A DNA stretch of 64,000 nucleotides from the NCBI GenBank assembly GCA_947311845.1, contig CAMZMU010000055.1:18662877-18726876 (forward strand), read 5' to 3'. The translations under genes and the position numbers were made by a program. The notes under the pieces were generated by a model. The model was not told the origin of the DNA. It was given only the letters and a program-made list of their open reading frames with translations, and searched no databases. Shown here piece by piece: positions 1 through 10,330 of this stretch. Origin of the DNA: Poa pratensis (Eukaryota > Streptophyta > Magnoliopsida > Poales > Poaceae). Every line of letters begins with the position of its first letter. Position 1 is the stretch's first letter.

Positions 1-2477
1 CGTCTGGCAGAGTCGCGTGGACGGTGCGCCGAATGATCTTCTCCTCCCGCCTGGAATCGAGGCCGACGAAGGTGTGGCCCATGAAGCCGGCAGTGGGAGG
101 CATGCCCTGCTGCTGCTCACCGTCGTCGTCTCCGTCGAGCGCCCGCTTCTTGGCACCAGTCTTGGCTTTGACGATTTCTGCAGTCCACCTGCACTCGTTA
201 GTCGTGTGGCCGGCTGCTTGCCGGTAGGCTATGATACCTACACGGCATGGCCAGGATCTCCGTGGCGGTCAGCTTATTTCGCGGGAAATTGCCGCGTTGG
301 CTCTTGAAGCCGCGGCCCCCGCAGCCGTGGCGGCTACGAGCTCGAAGCCGTCGTCGCCCTTGCGCTTATGAGCGCCGGAGTGCTTGGCCTTGCTCTTGTT
401 TTTGCCGCCTTTCTTCTCGTCGTCGTCCTCCTCGGAGTCGTCCTTTGTGACGTCGGACTCGGCGTACTTGTGCAGTATGGCGAGTAGCTGGCCCATCGTC
501 ATGTCGCCCTTGCGTGAGCGCCTCAGCTTCTGCTTGAGCGACTCGAATGTGGTGTTGTCCTCGAGGTGAGAGTGCACCGTGTCGACGCTGAGGTGTTCTG
601 CCGAGTTGATGAGGTCAGCGACTCGGCGATACCACTTCCTAGTGGACTCGCCCTCCTTCTGACGCAGCGCTTGAGGTCCTCGACCATGGCCGGGCGCTTG
701 CAGGTCCCTTCGAAGTTGGTGATGAAGAGTTTCTTCAACTCGCCCCAAGAGTTGACGTTGTTCCTGGGGAGGTTGTTGAGCCAAGTACGAGTCATTCCCT
801 CAAGCATGAGAGGAAAATAGCGCGCGCAACAGAGCGAAGATGCGTTCTGGATGCTCATGGCGGCCAAGTAGGCCTGGACCCAAGTTTCCGGGTTCATGGC
901 AGCGTTGTACTTGGGCGCCTCCCTCGATCCCTTGAATTGCTAGGGAAACACTCGCCTCTAATGGCGGGTCCAAAGCATCTAGGGCCGACATCGTCGTCGT
1001 CGTTGTAGTTGCGCGTCGCTTCGGCGCGCTTATCGTTGAGGTGGTGGCGCAGATCCAGAGCAGAGTGATTGGAGCGCACCTGCGCCTGTTGTTGTTGATG
1101 GTATGCCGGGCGTCGTTGCGGCGAGCCGAGGCGGGTTGCCTCCAGCTCTCGCGTTGCTCGACACTGCCGGCTCCTCGTGCCGACTGCGTGGCGGTGGTGG
1201 GGCAGCGTCACGCCTGGGGGAACCCCTGTTTCCCTGGCTTCGGTGTGGTGCCGAGGCCGTTTTCTCGCTGGGTGGCGATCTGGAGTAGAGCTTACCGTCG
1301 GATTGCGAGATGTTCTCCTGCAGCTCCAACGCCTTGTCCACCAGCTTGCACCCTTTGCTCCAGTAGGGGTTGTCCTTGACCCGGATTCTCTTGAAGAGAG
1401 AGGCGGCGGCAGTCATGCAATCGACCGGGGTGCCGAAGATCGCGAGGTCGGCGTCGCTCCGCGGCTGGGGTTGAGGATGAGCCGGGTTCGGAGGAGGCCG
1501 CGGCGCCGGAGGCGGCATCGCTGGGCGAGGTTGAGGTGGAGCTTGACTCGAGCCGACGGGCTGGCCCTGCGACACTCATCACGCTGCCTCTCCAGTTCAG
1601 TCTCGCGCGCGAAGGCGTTGTCGAGCGCGCGAGTGGGCGCACCAGGGTTAAGTCGTGATTTGCGGCTTTTGTGGTGCCGCGTGACCGCGGAGAGAGCGGT
1701 CGACAGAGCATCGACCTCCAGCTCTTTCTGGCGGATCTCCTCCTGCTGGTGAGCCATCTTCCGGCGCAGCTGCTCGAGCTGCGTTGCCTGTCGACGACGT
1801 TTGCCGGCGTGATCGGGGTGCTGAGCGGATCAGCCACCCGACCTGCTTGTCCTCACAGGGCGGCGAGAGATTCGTCGCTTTGCTGCTTTTCGCGAGCCTC
1901 CTGCTCGCGCCGTGCCTGTTCGCTCTGCTTCTGCGCGTTGGCCTCCGTTGTGCGGCGTTTGCTGCCGCGGGTTTTGCGGCAGCAGAGTTTGCCGCCTCGC
2001 CCGTCATGTAAATGAGGGCTGGTGTTGCCGTGCCGTCCGAGGCCAGATCGGTCGAGCCCTCAGACTCGTAGTCGAGAACGGCAAGATCGATCCGGTGTCG
2101 TCGTCGTTCGAGATCTGGATGGTCTCGGCAGATGGGCGGGTGCGAAGTGGTTCGCAACCGCGGTGTCGATGGCGGCTTCGTCGGGCGAGTCGACGGGGGA
2201 GGAAGTACCATTGTAGTTGTTGGCGACTCCTTCCTCGTCCATGCCGCAGAAGCCGACGTAGGCGTGACAGCGGTCCCGAATGGATGGCCATCGCGCGAAT
2301 GATCGGGGCGTAGTTGGGCCTGCCCCAAGTGTGTGGATCGGCGACGTAGCCGATCCCTCCGTGCTCGAAGTAGCTGCCGGTGACGATGTCACCGCGACCT
2401 GACATGGCTTTGGGGCTGAAGTAGATGCTAGTGCCGGGTTCAGGACTCTCCATGAAGTAAATTCCAGCGATCGCTGG
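1..2477 (-). pseudogene. gag: gag region of Gypsy element E0, frame-broken, runs off the left edge
   Basis: Read on the minus strand from the PBS toward position 1. It encodes the retrotransposon Gag capsid precursor that packages element RNA. The core is visible around 897-523 in the pattern RYFPLMLEGMTRTWLNNLPR followed by a NSW..LK..F...F motif, as in plant Gypsy Gag. Next comes a W-Y-R-R-V-A-D-L helix segment (about 660-600), a very acidic then lysine-rich linker (about 480-360) and a Cys/His-poor remnant near 250-190. The N-terminal half (2330-1200) is Pro/Arg/Ala-rich with low conservation. The frame changes several times, so one intact ORF is absent. Protease and pol would lie left of the window. 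Similar Gag cores in E2 and E7 support the assignment. Confidence is high for Gag and low for exact ends. Confidence 0.8.
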
Positions 2478-2495
2478 CCCCACGGTGGGCGCCAA
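2478..2495 (-). other. primer-binding site of E0
   Basis: The minus strand reads TTGGCGCCCACCGTGGGG one base after the LTR end. The same 18-mer follows the 5' LTRs of E2, E7 and E4, which ties these elements to one Gypsy group. I did not assign the primer tRNA. Confidence 0.85.
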
Positions 2496-2496
2496 C

Positions 2497-3022
2497 TGTC
2501 GTGGGGTAATCACGTCAGATGCCATACGGGTGGCTTAACTCGGGTGTGAGCCAGGCGACGTAGGATTCACAGAGAGGTAGCACACGCAGAGTTTACCCAG
2601 GTTCGGCCTCTCTGTATGAGGTAAAGACCTACTCCTGCTTGTATGTATTTGGATCTGAATGGGGTGTACAATGGTGTGCGCACCAGAGCTTGCGGGTGCT
2701 CCGGAGCTATGGAATGAGATGAGTCTACCTATAGGGTTGCTCCTTGCCGGCTGTATATGGGGAGCCGACTAGGTTTACAGGGAATGACGGGTTCCGCTAG
2801 CGGCGCTAGCTATCCTGCCTATAGGTGCGGCTTCGTGGAGCGCACTCTTCGGATACACAATCGCAGACTGATTCGAAGATATCTGCTGCCGCCTCCCCAA
2901 GCCGTCATACCGGATCCTCGGGGACCCGGTATCTTGGAAGATGTACATCGGTGGGCTTTGGGCCACCCGGCCTTGAAGGCCGACTCGGGGTCCTGGCCTA
3001 CCCGGTTGGCATCCCCCCATCA
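2497..3022 (-). repeat. 5' LTR of E0 (526 bp)
   Basis: In the element's orientation it starts TGATGGGGGG and ends CCACGACA next to the PBS. Its right boundary is fixed because 3023 onward matches the uninterrupted E1 LTR from about 32099. It carries the conserved CCGAACCTGGGTAAA segment (2591-2638) also present in the LTRs of E3, E4 and E6. The partner LTR is outside the window, so the TSD cannot be checked; the right-hand copy would be ATACT (3023-3027). Confidence 0.85.
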
Positions 3023-3465
3023 ATACTTCTTCCTTTTTACCCCCAGATAAACAATGTTGGGCGACATTACTGTCACTTAATGCCTATGCCTTCTGTCACT
3101 AGGCCACTCTCTACCCACATACATCATACTTCATAATGGACAATATTCTAAACACTAGTGCAATGATTCATATTTCGTGTGCATGACCACATCTCTCTCA
3201 TCTATCCACACTTGGTGGTGTCAATCATCTCATGACAAGGATAAACAAGGCATTATGCTTAAATCAAACCATCACATGTATCATAGAATATCTCCAAGTA
3301 TGACAAACCATAGAAGATGCAACACAACGGTAAATGCATAACAAATATCATCTCATACCACAATATCCACCATAGGAATTACATAGTTAGATCCATACTC
3401 ATGCAAGGCACATCATATGGACTTCAACAATGATCATACATAGAGAGATTGGATCAAGTTACCAC
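3023..3465 (-). repeat. E1 left LTR, outer piece
   Basis: It is nearly identical to 32099-32540 in the right LTR. It ends at ACCAC (3461-3465), the TSD of EL; the intact right LTR shows the same ACCAC once at the corresponding place. A second copy of part of this piece (from 3358) occurs at 58525. Confidence 0.9.
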
Positions 3466-3760
3466 TGTTGGAAATATGCCCTAGAGGCAATCATATTGAT
3501 GATGCTATTTCCACATGTTTATGAATATCTGACAAAAGAATAATTGTCATTCCGTCCCTTGAATAAACTATCATGATATTGGTTAATGAATACGTGATTC
3601 ATTTGTGAAACCCATTATCTCTATGATGTTATTCTAAATAGGTTCCTGGTTAACAATCATATGAGGGAGACATATGATTTAGTGACTAGCACATGTATTG
3701 ATGGATGATCATGTTTCACGATCATTGACATGGAGATGTCGATCAATAATGTGGACTCAT
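3466..3760 (+). repeat. EL 5' LTR, first piece
   Basis: Matches 26139-26432 of the 3' LTR with scattered substitutions. It is cut by E2 after CTCAT (3756-3760), which is repeated at 18269-18273. It contains the imperfect dyad GACAT-ggag-ATGTC near 3727. Confidence 0.9.
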
Positions 3761-4861
3761 TGTCGGGGGGCTGCCCCCGGGTAGGGCAAAGATGTGGTGT
3801 TAAGTGTTGCAAAGAGCTAGCCGGATCAACATATAGCCGGGTCACTTGGGCCGGATCTCTCGTGAGAGTCGGTTAGCACTTGATCAAGCTAAAGTGCGAG
3901 AAGATGCCAGAGAGGATCCGGTAAAGCTTAACCGAATCAGAGGAAGGAAACCGGTTAAGTTAGCCGGGTTGGTCAGGAAGGACCCGGATAAGGTAATCCG
4001 GATATTGCACAAGGGCCAAGTAATGTCAGAAAGGTTCACGGGTCCTGCAGGTCTCCTGCCAGAGGCTGAGAAGACAGCCGGGTCAAGTCGCAGGTTTTCC
4101 GGGTCGCAAGGCCCTAGGCGCTGACTTGGCCAATTCGGGAAAGAGGATACGACCGAGACCCGGGGGGCTACGGCTGCCATTGCCCAAAGTGGCAAGATAG
4201 GCCTGCTAGGGACTTGACGGCCAGGTCAGGTCACGGGATTCCTGGGAGCGCAGCAACCTAGGAGCTGACCCGGCCAATTCGGGAAAGAGGATATGACCGA
4301 GACCCGGTGGGCTACACCTGCCATTGCCCAAAGTGGCAAGATAGGCCTGCTAGGGCCTGACAGTCCGGCCGTTGGGTTGACAGGGGGCAGAGGCTTGTCC
4401 TGTTCCTCTTGTCCATGCCATTATCACTTCCAGCCAGGGGCAAAATGGTAATTCGGTTAGTGTATAAGTAAGCTACCAAATCCTCCAGTAGAGAGGAGAG
4501 GGGAGAGAACGGCAAAAGAGAAAGGCATTATCCCCCCAAGCTCCATCTTCTTCTAGAGCTCCCACCATTGTTCTTCATACAGCTCAAGGAGCACTCTGTA
4601 CTTGTAACCACTTGAGATATAAAGAGAGTAGGCTAGTGCTGCAGTAGGGGTGTTACCTCCACAAGAGGGCCCCGAAGCAGGGTACATCGTGGTGTTCTTT
4701 GCTTCTTCTTGGTTCTGCTTGTTCTTGTTTGTTCTTGCGAGTTCTTGGTTGTTCTCCATGCGTGCTTCGTGAGCGCGCAAACCCTCCCCGGATCCCCCAA
4801 CGTCCTAGCGAGCCCACAACTTAAGCCATCCTATGGCATCTGCCGTGACACCACCACGACA
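3761..4861 (+). repeat. E2 5' LTR (1101 bp)
   Basis: Starts TGTCGGGGGG and ends CCACGACA. It contains a direct duplication of about 100 bp with period 144 (4121-4220 and 4265-4364, each around CCAATTCGGGAAAGAGGATA). A TATA-like TATAAGTA lies at 4463-4470, followed by a CT-rich leader, so U3/R probably meet near 4500. All four LTRs of this family in the window share these traits. Confidence 0.95.
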
Positions 4862-4862
4862 G

Positions 4863-4880
4863 TTGGCGCCCACCGTGGGG
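4863..4880 (+). other. primer-binding site of E2
   Basis: TTGGCGCCCACCGTGGGG, one base after the LTR end; it sets the plus orientation of E2. Confidence 0.9.
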
Positions 4881-5784
4881 CAGCAGTGGCGTTGGCTGGG
4901 GTTTCCTTCCGGACGGGCACCGTCGCTGGCTCCGGCGAGCGGGTCCTCTCTGGGCTCGTTTGCAAGATCGGCGAGTTCAACTTCATCAGCGACAACGCGG
5001 GGTGCTTCGCCAACAAGCCCTTCCCCGCAGACGGTTTCCTCATGACGCTCGGCAGCTTCGTCACCTACGTCGCCACCGAGCCTGTCCGCGAGTACCCGGC
5101 GCAGGTGCTCGTGGCTGAGGATCCTCCCTCTTTCCGCGCAGCTCTCGGACGGCGTAGCGCTCGCCCCGGGAGTAGCGTGGAGGTGATGATGACCGGGCCA
5201 AGTGCAGCAGCTGGCAAAGGAGATGCCAGCAAAAGCATGCCCGAGGAGCTGGCCACGCCAGTTGATCCGGTTGGCAAGCCGACTCGGACAGCTAAGTTCC
5301 CAAAGGAGAGACCAGATCCGGTTGGCCCGCTTGGCATGTCAAGTAGGGAGGCTCCCTTAGAGGATGTCCTGGAGAAGCTATCTCGGCCAGTGGCACCTGG
5401 GGCAGATGTAGAGCTCACTGTAGCTCAGCTAGAGGCAGAGCGCCTGAGGTTGCAAAAAGAAGCCCGGTTAGTGGTGGAGTCTAGGCAAGCCTTTGATAGA
5501 GATATGAGAGAGTACAATGCTGCCAATGGTATCACCGAGGGTTTTACTCCTGTAGTGCATCGCTCGCGCAAAAAGCCGAGTTGCGTAACCGGGGTAAGGA
5601 CCTCAATGACGAGTTAGCTAGAGCTGCAGGATCGAGCTCCAGTAAGGCTACTAGTCATAGATCTGGCACAGGCAAGCCGGTGTATAGCTCCCCGGCTAAG
5701 AATCTTAGGGCTGCAGCGGCAGCGCGAGCCGAGTTGAGCACACTAACCGGGGACCTGGCGGAAGCAGGCAGAGAGAGTCAATGA
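4881..5784 (+). pseudogene. gag: gag N-terminal ORF of E2, frameshifted
   Basis: An open frame continues from the leader through about 5575. It encodes a low-complexity protein: a glycine/phenylalanine-rich start, a Pro/Gly/Arg middle (5110-5330), then a heptad-like segment rich in E, L, R and Q (about 5410-5510) that may form a coiled coil. Around 5570-5590 the frame shifts, and a basic Ser/Lys/Ala-rich segment continues to a stop near 5784. E7 has the same shift. I read it as the N-terminal part of Gag rather than a separate protein; its function is unknown. Confidence 0.6.
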
Positions 5785-5794
5785 GCTAGTAGAT

Positions 5795-8064
5795 GTGTGT
5801 AACCGGCAGAATGAGGCTTACCGGAAAGCCAATCCGGATGCAGGTGTTTCTCGGGTAGTAGTGTCGGTTAAGGCTGTTAGCCAGAGATCCAAGGGGCAGG
5901 CGTCATCCCCGCACGTCGGAGTTGACCGGGCCCAGAGCGTGAACTCGGGTAAGAGCAAGCAGCTGCAGACCTATGATGCTGAGTATGCCGGCAAGCAGCT
6001 AGCCGCTCAAGGAAGAGGTGGCCAAAGTAGAAACAGTGGTGGACGAGGTTACCCGGGAGCTGGAAGGGGCAATTCGGCTGGCCGAGGTCAACCACCTCGT
6101 CCTCCTGGGCAGCAAGTGATTGTGCGAGCGCAACAGCAAGGTGGTGGCCAGGCGGGTTACCGCTATGATGACGGAAATTCGGCTATGGCGCGAGCCGGAT
6201 ACCAGACGTATGATAATGCACTTGCATCAAGACTGGGACCTCGGGCATTAGATCCGAATGATCAGCGTCTCAAGTTGGATAGAATTTACCAGTCCGAGAA
6301 GCTAGAAGAGCAAGGCCCACCGGGTCCTCCATGTTTTGGACCTCGGATCATGAACGACCGAGTGTGCCGTTATTTCAGCTTGGCCGAAGCACAAAGCCAT
6401 ATAATGGCAACACAAAGCCACAAGATTGGCTAATAGACTATGTATCGTCAGTGCACATTGCGGGGGGCAATCGCCGATGGGCGGTCCGGTATCTCCCGCA
6501 CATGTTGGAAGGGCCAGCCCGGATTTGGCTGAACAACTTACCGCCGGGTAGTATCAACTCTTGGATGGACTTGGAGGAGGCATTTTACAGTAATTTCTCC
6601 AGCACCTACAAGAGGCCTAACCGACCTCAGCTCCTGGCTGCGTGCAAGCAGGAAGAACGGGAAACAGACCGAGAATTCTTAACTCGGTGGAGCAACATTC
6701 GCAACTCTTGCGAAGGTGTCGTGGAGGAGCAGGCGATTTCTTGGTTTGCGCAGGGTTGCCGACATGGCACCCCGCTCTGGCAGAAGCTCCAGAGGGATAT
6801 GCCCAAGACACTGGCGGAAACGATCCGGATAGCAGATACGTACGCTCTAGGTGATCCGACACAGCCCGCATTGGATGCAGTGGGAACAAGCAGGAGGCAA
6901 CCGGTTAATAACCGAGTAGGACCATTGAGGCCCAATGACCGACATGAATTCGGTTACAAAAGAAGAGATCCGGATTATAGATACGGTTCAGATCAGGTGG
7001 CTGCAGTGAATATGGATCATCCTGGAGCAGGAGATGGTCAGAGACAAAAGACTGAGGGTCCAGCTTGGAGGCCGAATCAAGGTGCCTGGCCAAAGAAGGT
7101 GTGGGATGGATCGAGTCCTCCTCTAACCTTTGAGGCAAGATTGGACGGGCCTTGCTGTTATCACACAACAGACCCACGCAAGCCGGCCAATCATTCAACT
7201 CGGAATTGTAGCTGGCATCATCGCATTCAGGCGGAGGGTCAGAGAGGACCACCTCAGAGAGGTGCTCCTAGACCGAATTTCAGGCCGAATATGCCTTTAA
7301 CCGGAGCCAATACAATCCCGGTGAACGCAGGAGCTCCGAGACCGGCAGCCACAAAGCCGGTTAACCTGGTAAACATGGGAGGCAATGACAATGGTGCTGG
7401 TCCAAGTCGGCAAGGTGGATACCCCGGTAATGAGTACAAGGAGGCTCATCAAAGTTATGTGGTTTTTGTGACCGAGCCAACTGACAAGAAAAGTCAGCTG
7501 CGAAGGGCGAAGGAGGTGAATGCAGTCATACCAGCAGTCCCAAAATACCTGAATTGGTCCGAGCAGGAGATCACGTGGAGCAGGGCTGATAACCCCAGAA
7601 TTATGCCAAGTCCAGGAAACTATGCACTAGTGGTGGATCCGACTTTGGTAGGACCCAAGCTTAACGTGAGGTTTAGCCGAGTCTTGATTGACAATGGCAG
7701 TGCCATAAACATCATGTATCGGGACACAATGGTCAAGTTGGGTATTTCGCCGAATCAGTTGCAGCAGAGCAGTTGTACCTTCCATGGTATAGTACCCGGG
7801 GTGTCTTGTTCCCCAATGGGTAAGATCTGGGTAGATGTGCTGTTTGGTACCAAGGACAATCACCGGCTTGAAAGTCTCGAGTTCGAGGTGGTAGATTTGG
7901 AGAGCCCATACCATGCTCTACTTGGCCGGCCTGCGTTAGCCAAGTTCATGATATCCACCCATGTGGCCTACCTCAAGATAAAGATGCCAGGCCCGAATGG
8001 TATTATCACTGTTGCGGGAGATTACAAAAGGCCATACAGTGTGCCACGATCGGTTCCACCTTAG
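5795..8064 (+). pseudogene. gag-pr: gag-protease of E2, one frameshift
   Basis: Gag capsid core near 6490-6620 has the signature YLPHMLEGPARIWLNNLPPG followed by SW.DLE..F...F. A Cys/His segment at about 7150-7225 (CCYH...H...C...H) may bind RNA. The retropepsin-type aspartic protease lies at about 7640-7990 with active-site D-N-G-S (7686-7697), a flap region, and the closing hydrophobic-LLGR motif (7917-7928). The protease cleaves the Gag-Pol polyprotein in the virus-like particle. Relative to E7, one base is missing near 6356, which splits this ORF; E7 keeps the frame open over 764 codons. The end also differs: an extra base near 8030 changes the last residues. Confidence 0.88.
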
Positions 8065-8214
8065 CCGAATCATTGGTGATCCAAGCTGAGAAGAGCAAGA
8101 TGCATGAGGTGGTGGCAATGGCGAAGTCAGCTCAGCTCGGTGTGCTGGCTATGACCAATCCGGATGGAGGTGCAACATTTGAGATGCCCAAGGAACAAAG
8201 AAGATCCCATTGAC

Positions 8215-9095
8215 CCGGAGAACCCGGAGCGCATGGCCATCATTGGTGCCGGGCTGGATGAGAAATAGGAAAGCGCGCTCTGTCACTTCCTCCGTGAGAA
8301 TCGGGATATCTTTGCATGGTCGGCTAAGGACCTGCCTGGTGTTCCGAGGGAGTTGGCAGAGCACTCTTTATTTGTCAGGCCGGATGTAAAACCGGTGAGG
8401 CAACCGACTCGGCGTCTCTCAGATGATCGAAGAAAAGTGGTGCTGGATGAGCTGGCTAAGTTGCTTGCAGCCGGATTCATTATGGAGGTGTTGCATCCAG
8501 ACTGGATATCCAATCCGGTTCTGGTAGAGAAGAAGAAGGACGAACCAGCGGTGGTCAAGGTGTGGCGCATGTGCATCGATTTCACCAACCTAAACAAGGC
8601 GTGCCCGAAGGATCCATTTCCTTTACCTCGGATTGATCAAGTGATCGATTCTACTGCGGGTGTGAGTTGTTGTCTTTTATTGATGCGTACTCTGGTTTTC
8701 ACCAGATACCACTGAACCCTAAAGATCAAATAAAGACTGCTTTTATTACCCCGTACGGGGCGTATTGCTATCGTGTCATGTGTTTCGGTTTGAGAAATGC
8801 CGGTGCAACTTATCAGAGATGTATGCAGAAATGCTTACACTCCCAAATGGGCAAGAATGTGCAGGTGTATGTCGATGATATCGTCATCAAAACTAAAGAA
8901 AAACACACTCTCCTCGAGGATCTCGAGGAAACATTTGTGAACTTGAGAAAATATCGGTTGAAATTGAATCCGGATAAATGCACCTTTGGTGTCCCGGCTG
9001 GAAAGTTGCTCGGTTTCCTTGTATCAAGCCGAGGTATTGAGGTGAATCCGGCTAAAATCCGAGCCATAGAAAGAATGAAATTGCCTAATGTCTAA
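8215..9095 (+). pseudogene. pol-RT: reverse transcriptase of E2, stop and frameshift
   Basis: RNA-directed DNA polymerase that copies element RNA into cDNA in the particle. Visible motifs: the fingers segment near 8560 (WRMCIDFTNLNKACPKDPFP), S-F-I-D-A-Y-S-G (about 8672), FGLRNAGATYQR (about 8784) and the catalytic Y-V-D-D at 8868-8879. Defects: an in-frame TAG at 8266-8268 just before the domain, one missing base near 8660, and one near 9093 that ends the frame. E7 has the same three at 51671-51673, about 52065 and about 52498. As written the domain cannot be made in one piece. Confidence 0.9.
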
Positions 9096-9700
9096 AAGAT
9101 GTACAAAAATTCACAGGGTGTTTAGCCTCGTTGAGTCGGTTTGTGAGTCGGCTAGGAGAAAAAGCCTTGCCCTTGTATCAATTGATGAAAAAGAGCACCG
9201 GGTTCACGTGGACCCCGCAGGCAGATTCGGCTTTCAACGAATTAAAAAAGATGTTGTCCACTGCACCAATTCTGGCGTCACCTTTGCCGAATGAGCCAAT
9301 GCTACTTTACATTGCGGCCACTAACCGGGTCGTGAGTGTGGTCATAGTGGTAGAACGAGAAGAGGAGGGTAAATCCGTGCAGAGACCGGTGTACTATTTA
9401 AGTGAGGTGATCTCAACCTCAAAGCAAAATTATCCCACTACCAGAAGATGACATACGGGTATACCTGGCGGCCAAAAAGTTGAAACATTATTTCCAAGAA
9501 CACCCGATTACCGTGGTATGTGAAGCTCCAATCGCGGAAATCATTGGGTGCAAAGATGCGACTGGCCGGGTTGCCAAGTGGGCAATAGAAGTATCTCCTT
9601 ACACCCCGCATTATGAGAGAAGGGATGCTATCAAGTCTCAGGCTTTACCAGATTTCCTTTGTGACTGGGCCGAAATGCAGTATGAGCCACCCAAGCCGGA
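9096..9700 (+). pseudogene. pol-RH: first (retroviral-type) RNase H of E2, degenerate
   Basis: Follows RT through a connection segment. The Gypsy RNase H start normally carries an Asp in a D-A-S pattern; here the place reads A-A-T-N-R-V-V-S (about 9317), so the first metal ligand is missing. The later L-S-E-V and Q-N-Y-P motifs (about 9400-9435) are recognisable. Loss of activity in this domain with a second RNase H taking over is known for the Tat lineage. A frameshift follows near 9448. Confidence 0.75.
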
Positions 9701-10330
9701 TTACAATTACTGGAAGTTGCACTTTGATGGCTCCAAAACCAAAATCGGATTAGGTGCTGGGGTGGTACTCACGTCACCGAAGCAAGATCAATTGCGATAT
9801 GTGTTGCAGATTCATTTCTCAGCATCAAACAATGTGGCCGAGTACGAGGCACTGATCCATGGGCTTAATGTGGCCAGGGACATCGGCATCCGCCGAATAG
9901 AATGTTTTGGTGATTCGGATTTAGTTGTGCAGCAATCTTCTGGAAATTGGGATGCTCTTGATGCCAATATGGCACTATATCGGTTTCATGTCCAGAAAAT
10001 TTCAGGATTTTTTGAAGGCTGCGAGTACAAGCACATACCTCGGTTGGAGAACGAAGCTGCTGATGTCCTGTCAAAACTCGGGTCGTCTAGGGATGCAATT
10101 CCACCCGGGATATCCTTGAATCACCTAAGGGTCCCTTCAATCAAACCTTCGCCTGATTCCGAGTCAATTTTTATCCCAAAGCAAGAATCTGAGGCTGTCC
10201 CTATGAATGTTGATGTCGAGTACATTGGGGAAGACCCGGGGACTGCATGGCGAGACCCGGGGACTGCTAACCGGATCTTAGGAAAGAGGAGCAGAGAAGA
10301 AGGTGGTGATAACCGAATCTTAGGGAATGG
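9701..10330 (+). CDS. pol-aRH: second RNase H (archaeal-type) of E2
   Basis: Removes RNA from RNA-DNA hybrids during reverse transcription. It lies in an open frame from 9480 to 10706. The four acidic ligands are visible: Asp in HFDGSK (9726), Glu in YEAL (9846), Asp in GDSDLV (9912) and Asp in NEAADVLSKL (10062). The set is complete, unlike the preceding RNase H. The domain is followed by a variable linker with an acidic segment and a repeated D-P-G-T-A motif near 10230-10270. The same stretch in E7 is 53100-53735. Confidence 0.88.

Noticed and set aside
3846..4124. Small ORF in the E2-family LTR (also at 17256, 47256, 59014)
   Set aside because: Its conservation only reflects LTR copies; it lies in U3 upstream of the TATA-like box and has no recognisable domain.
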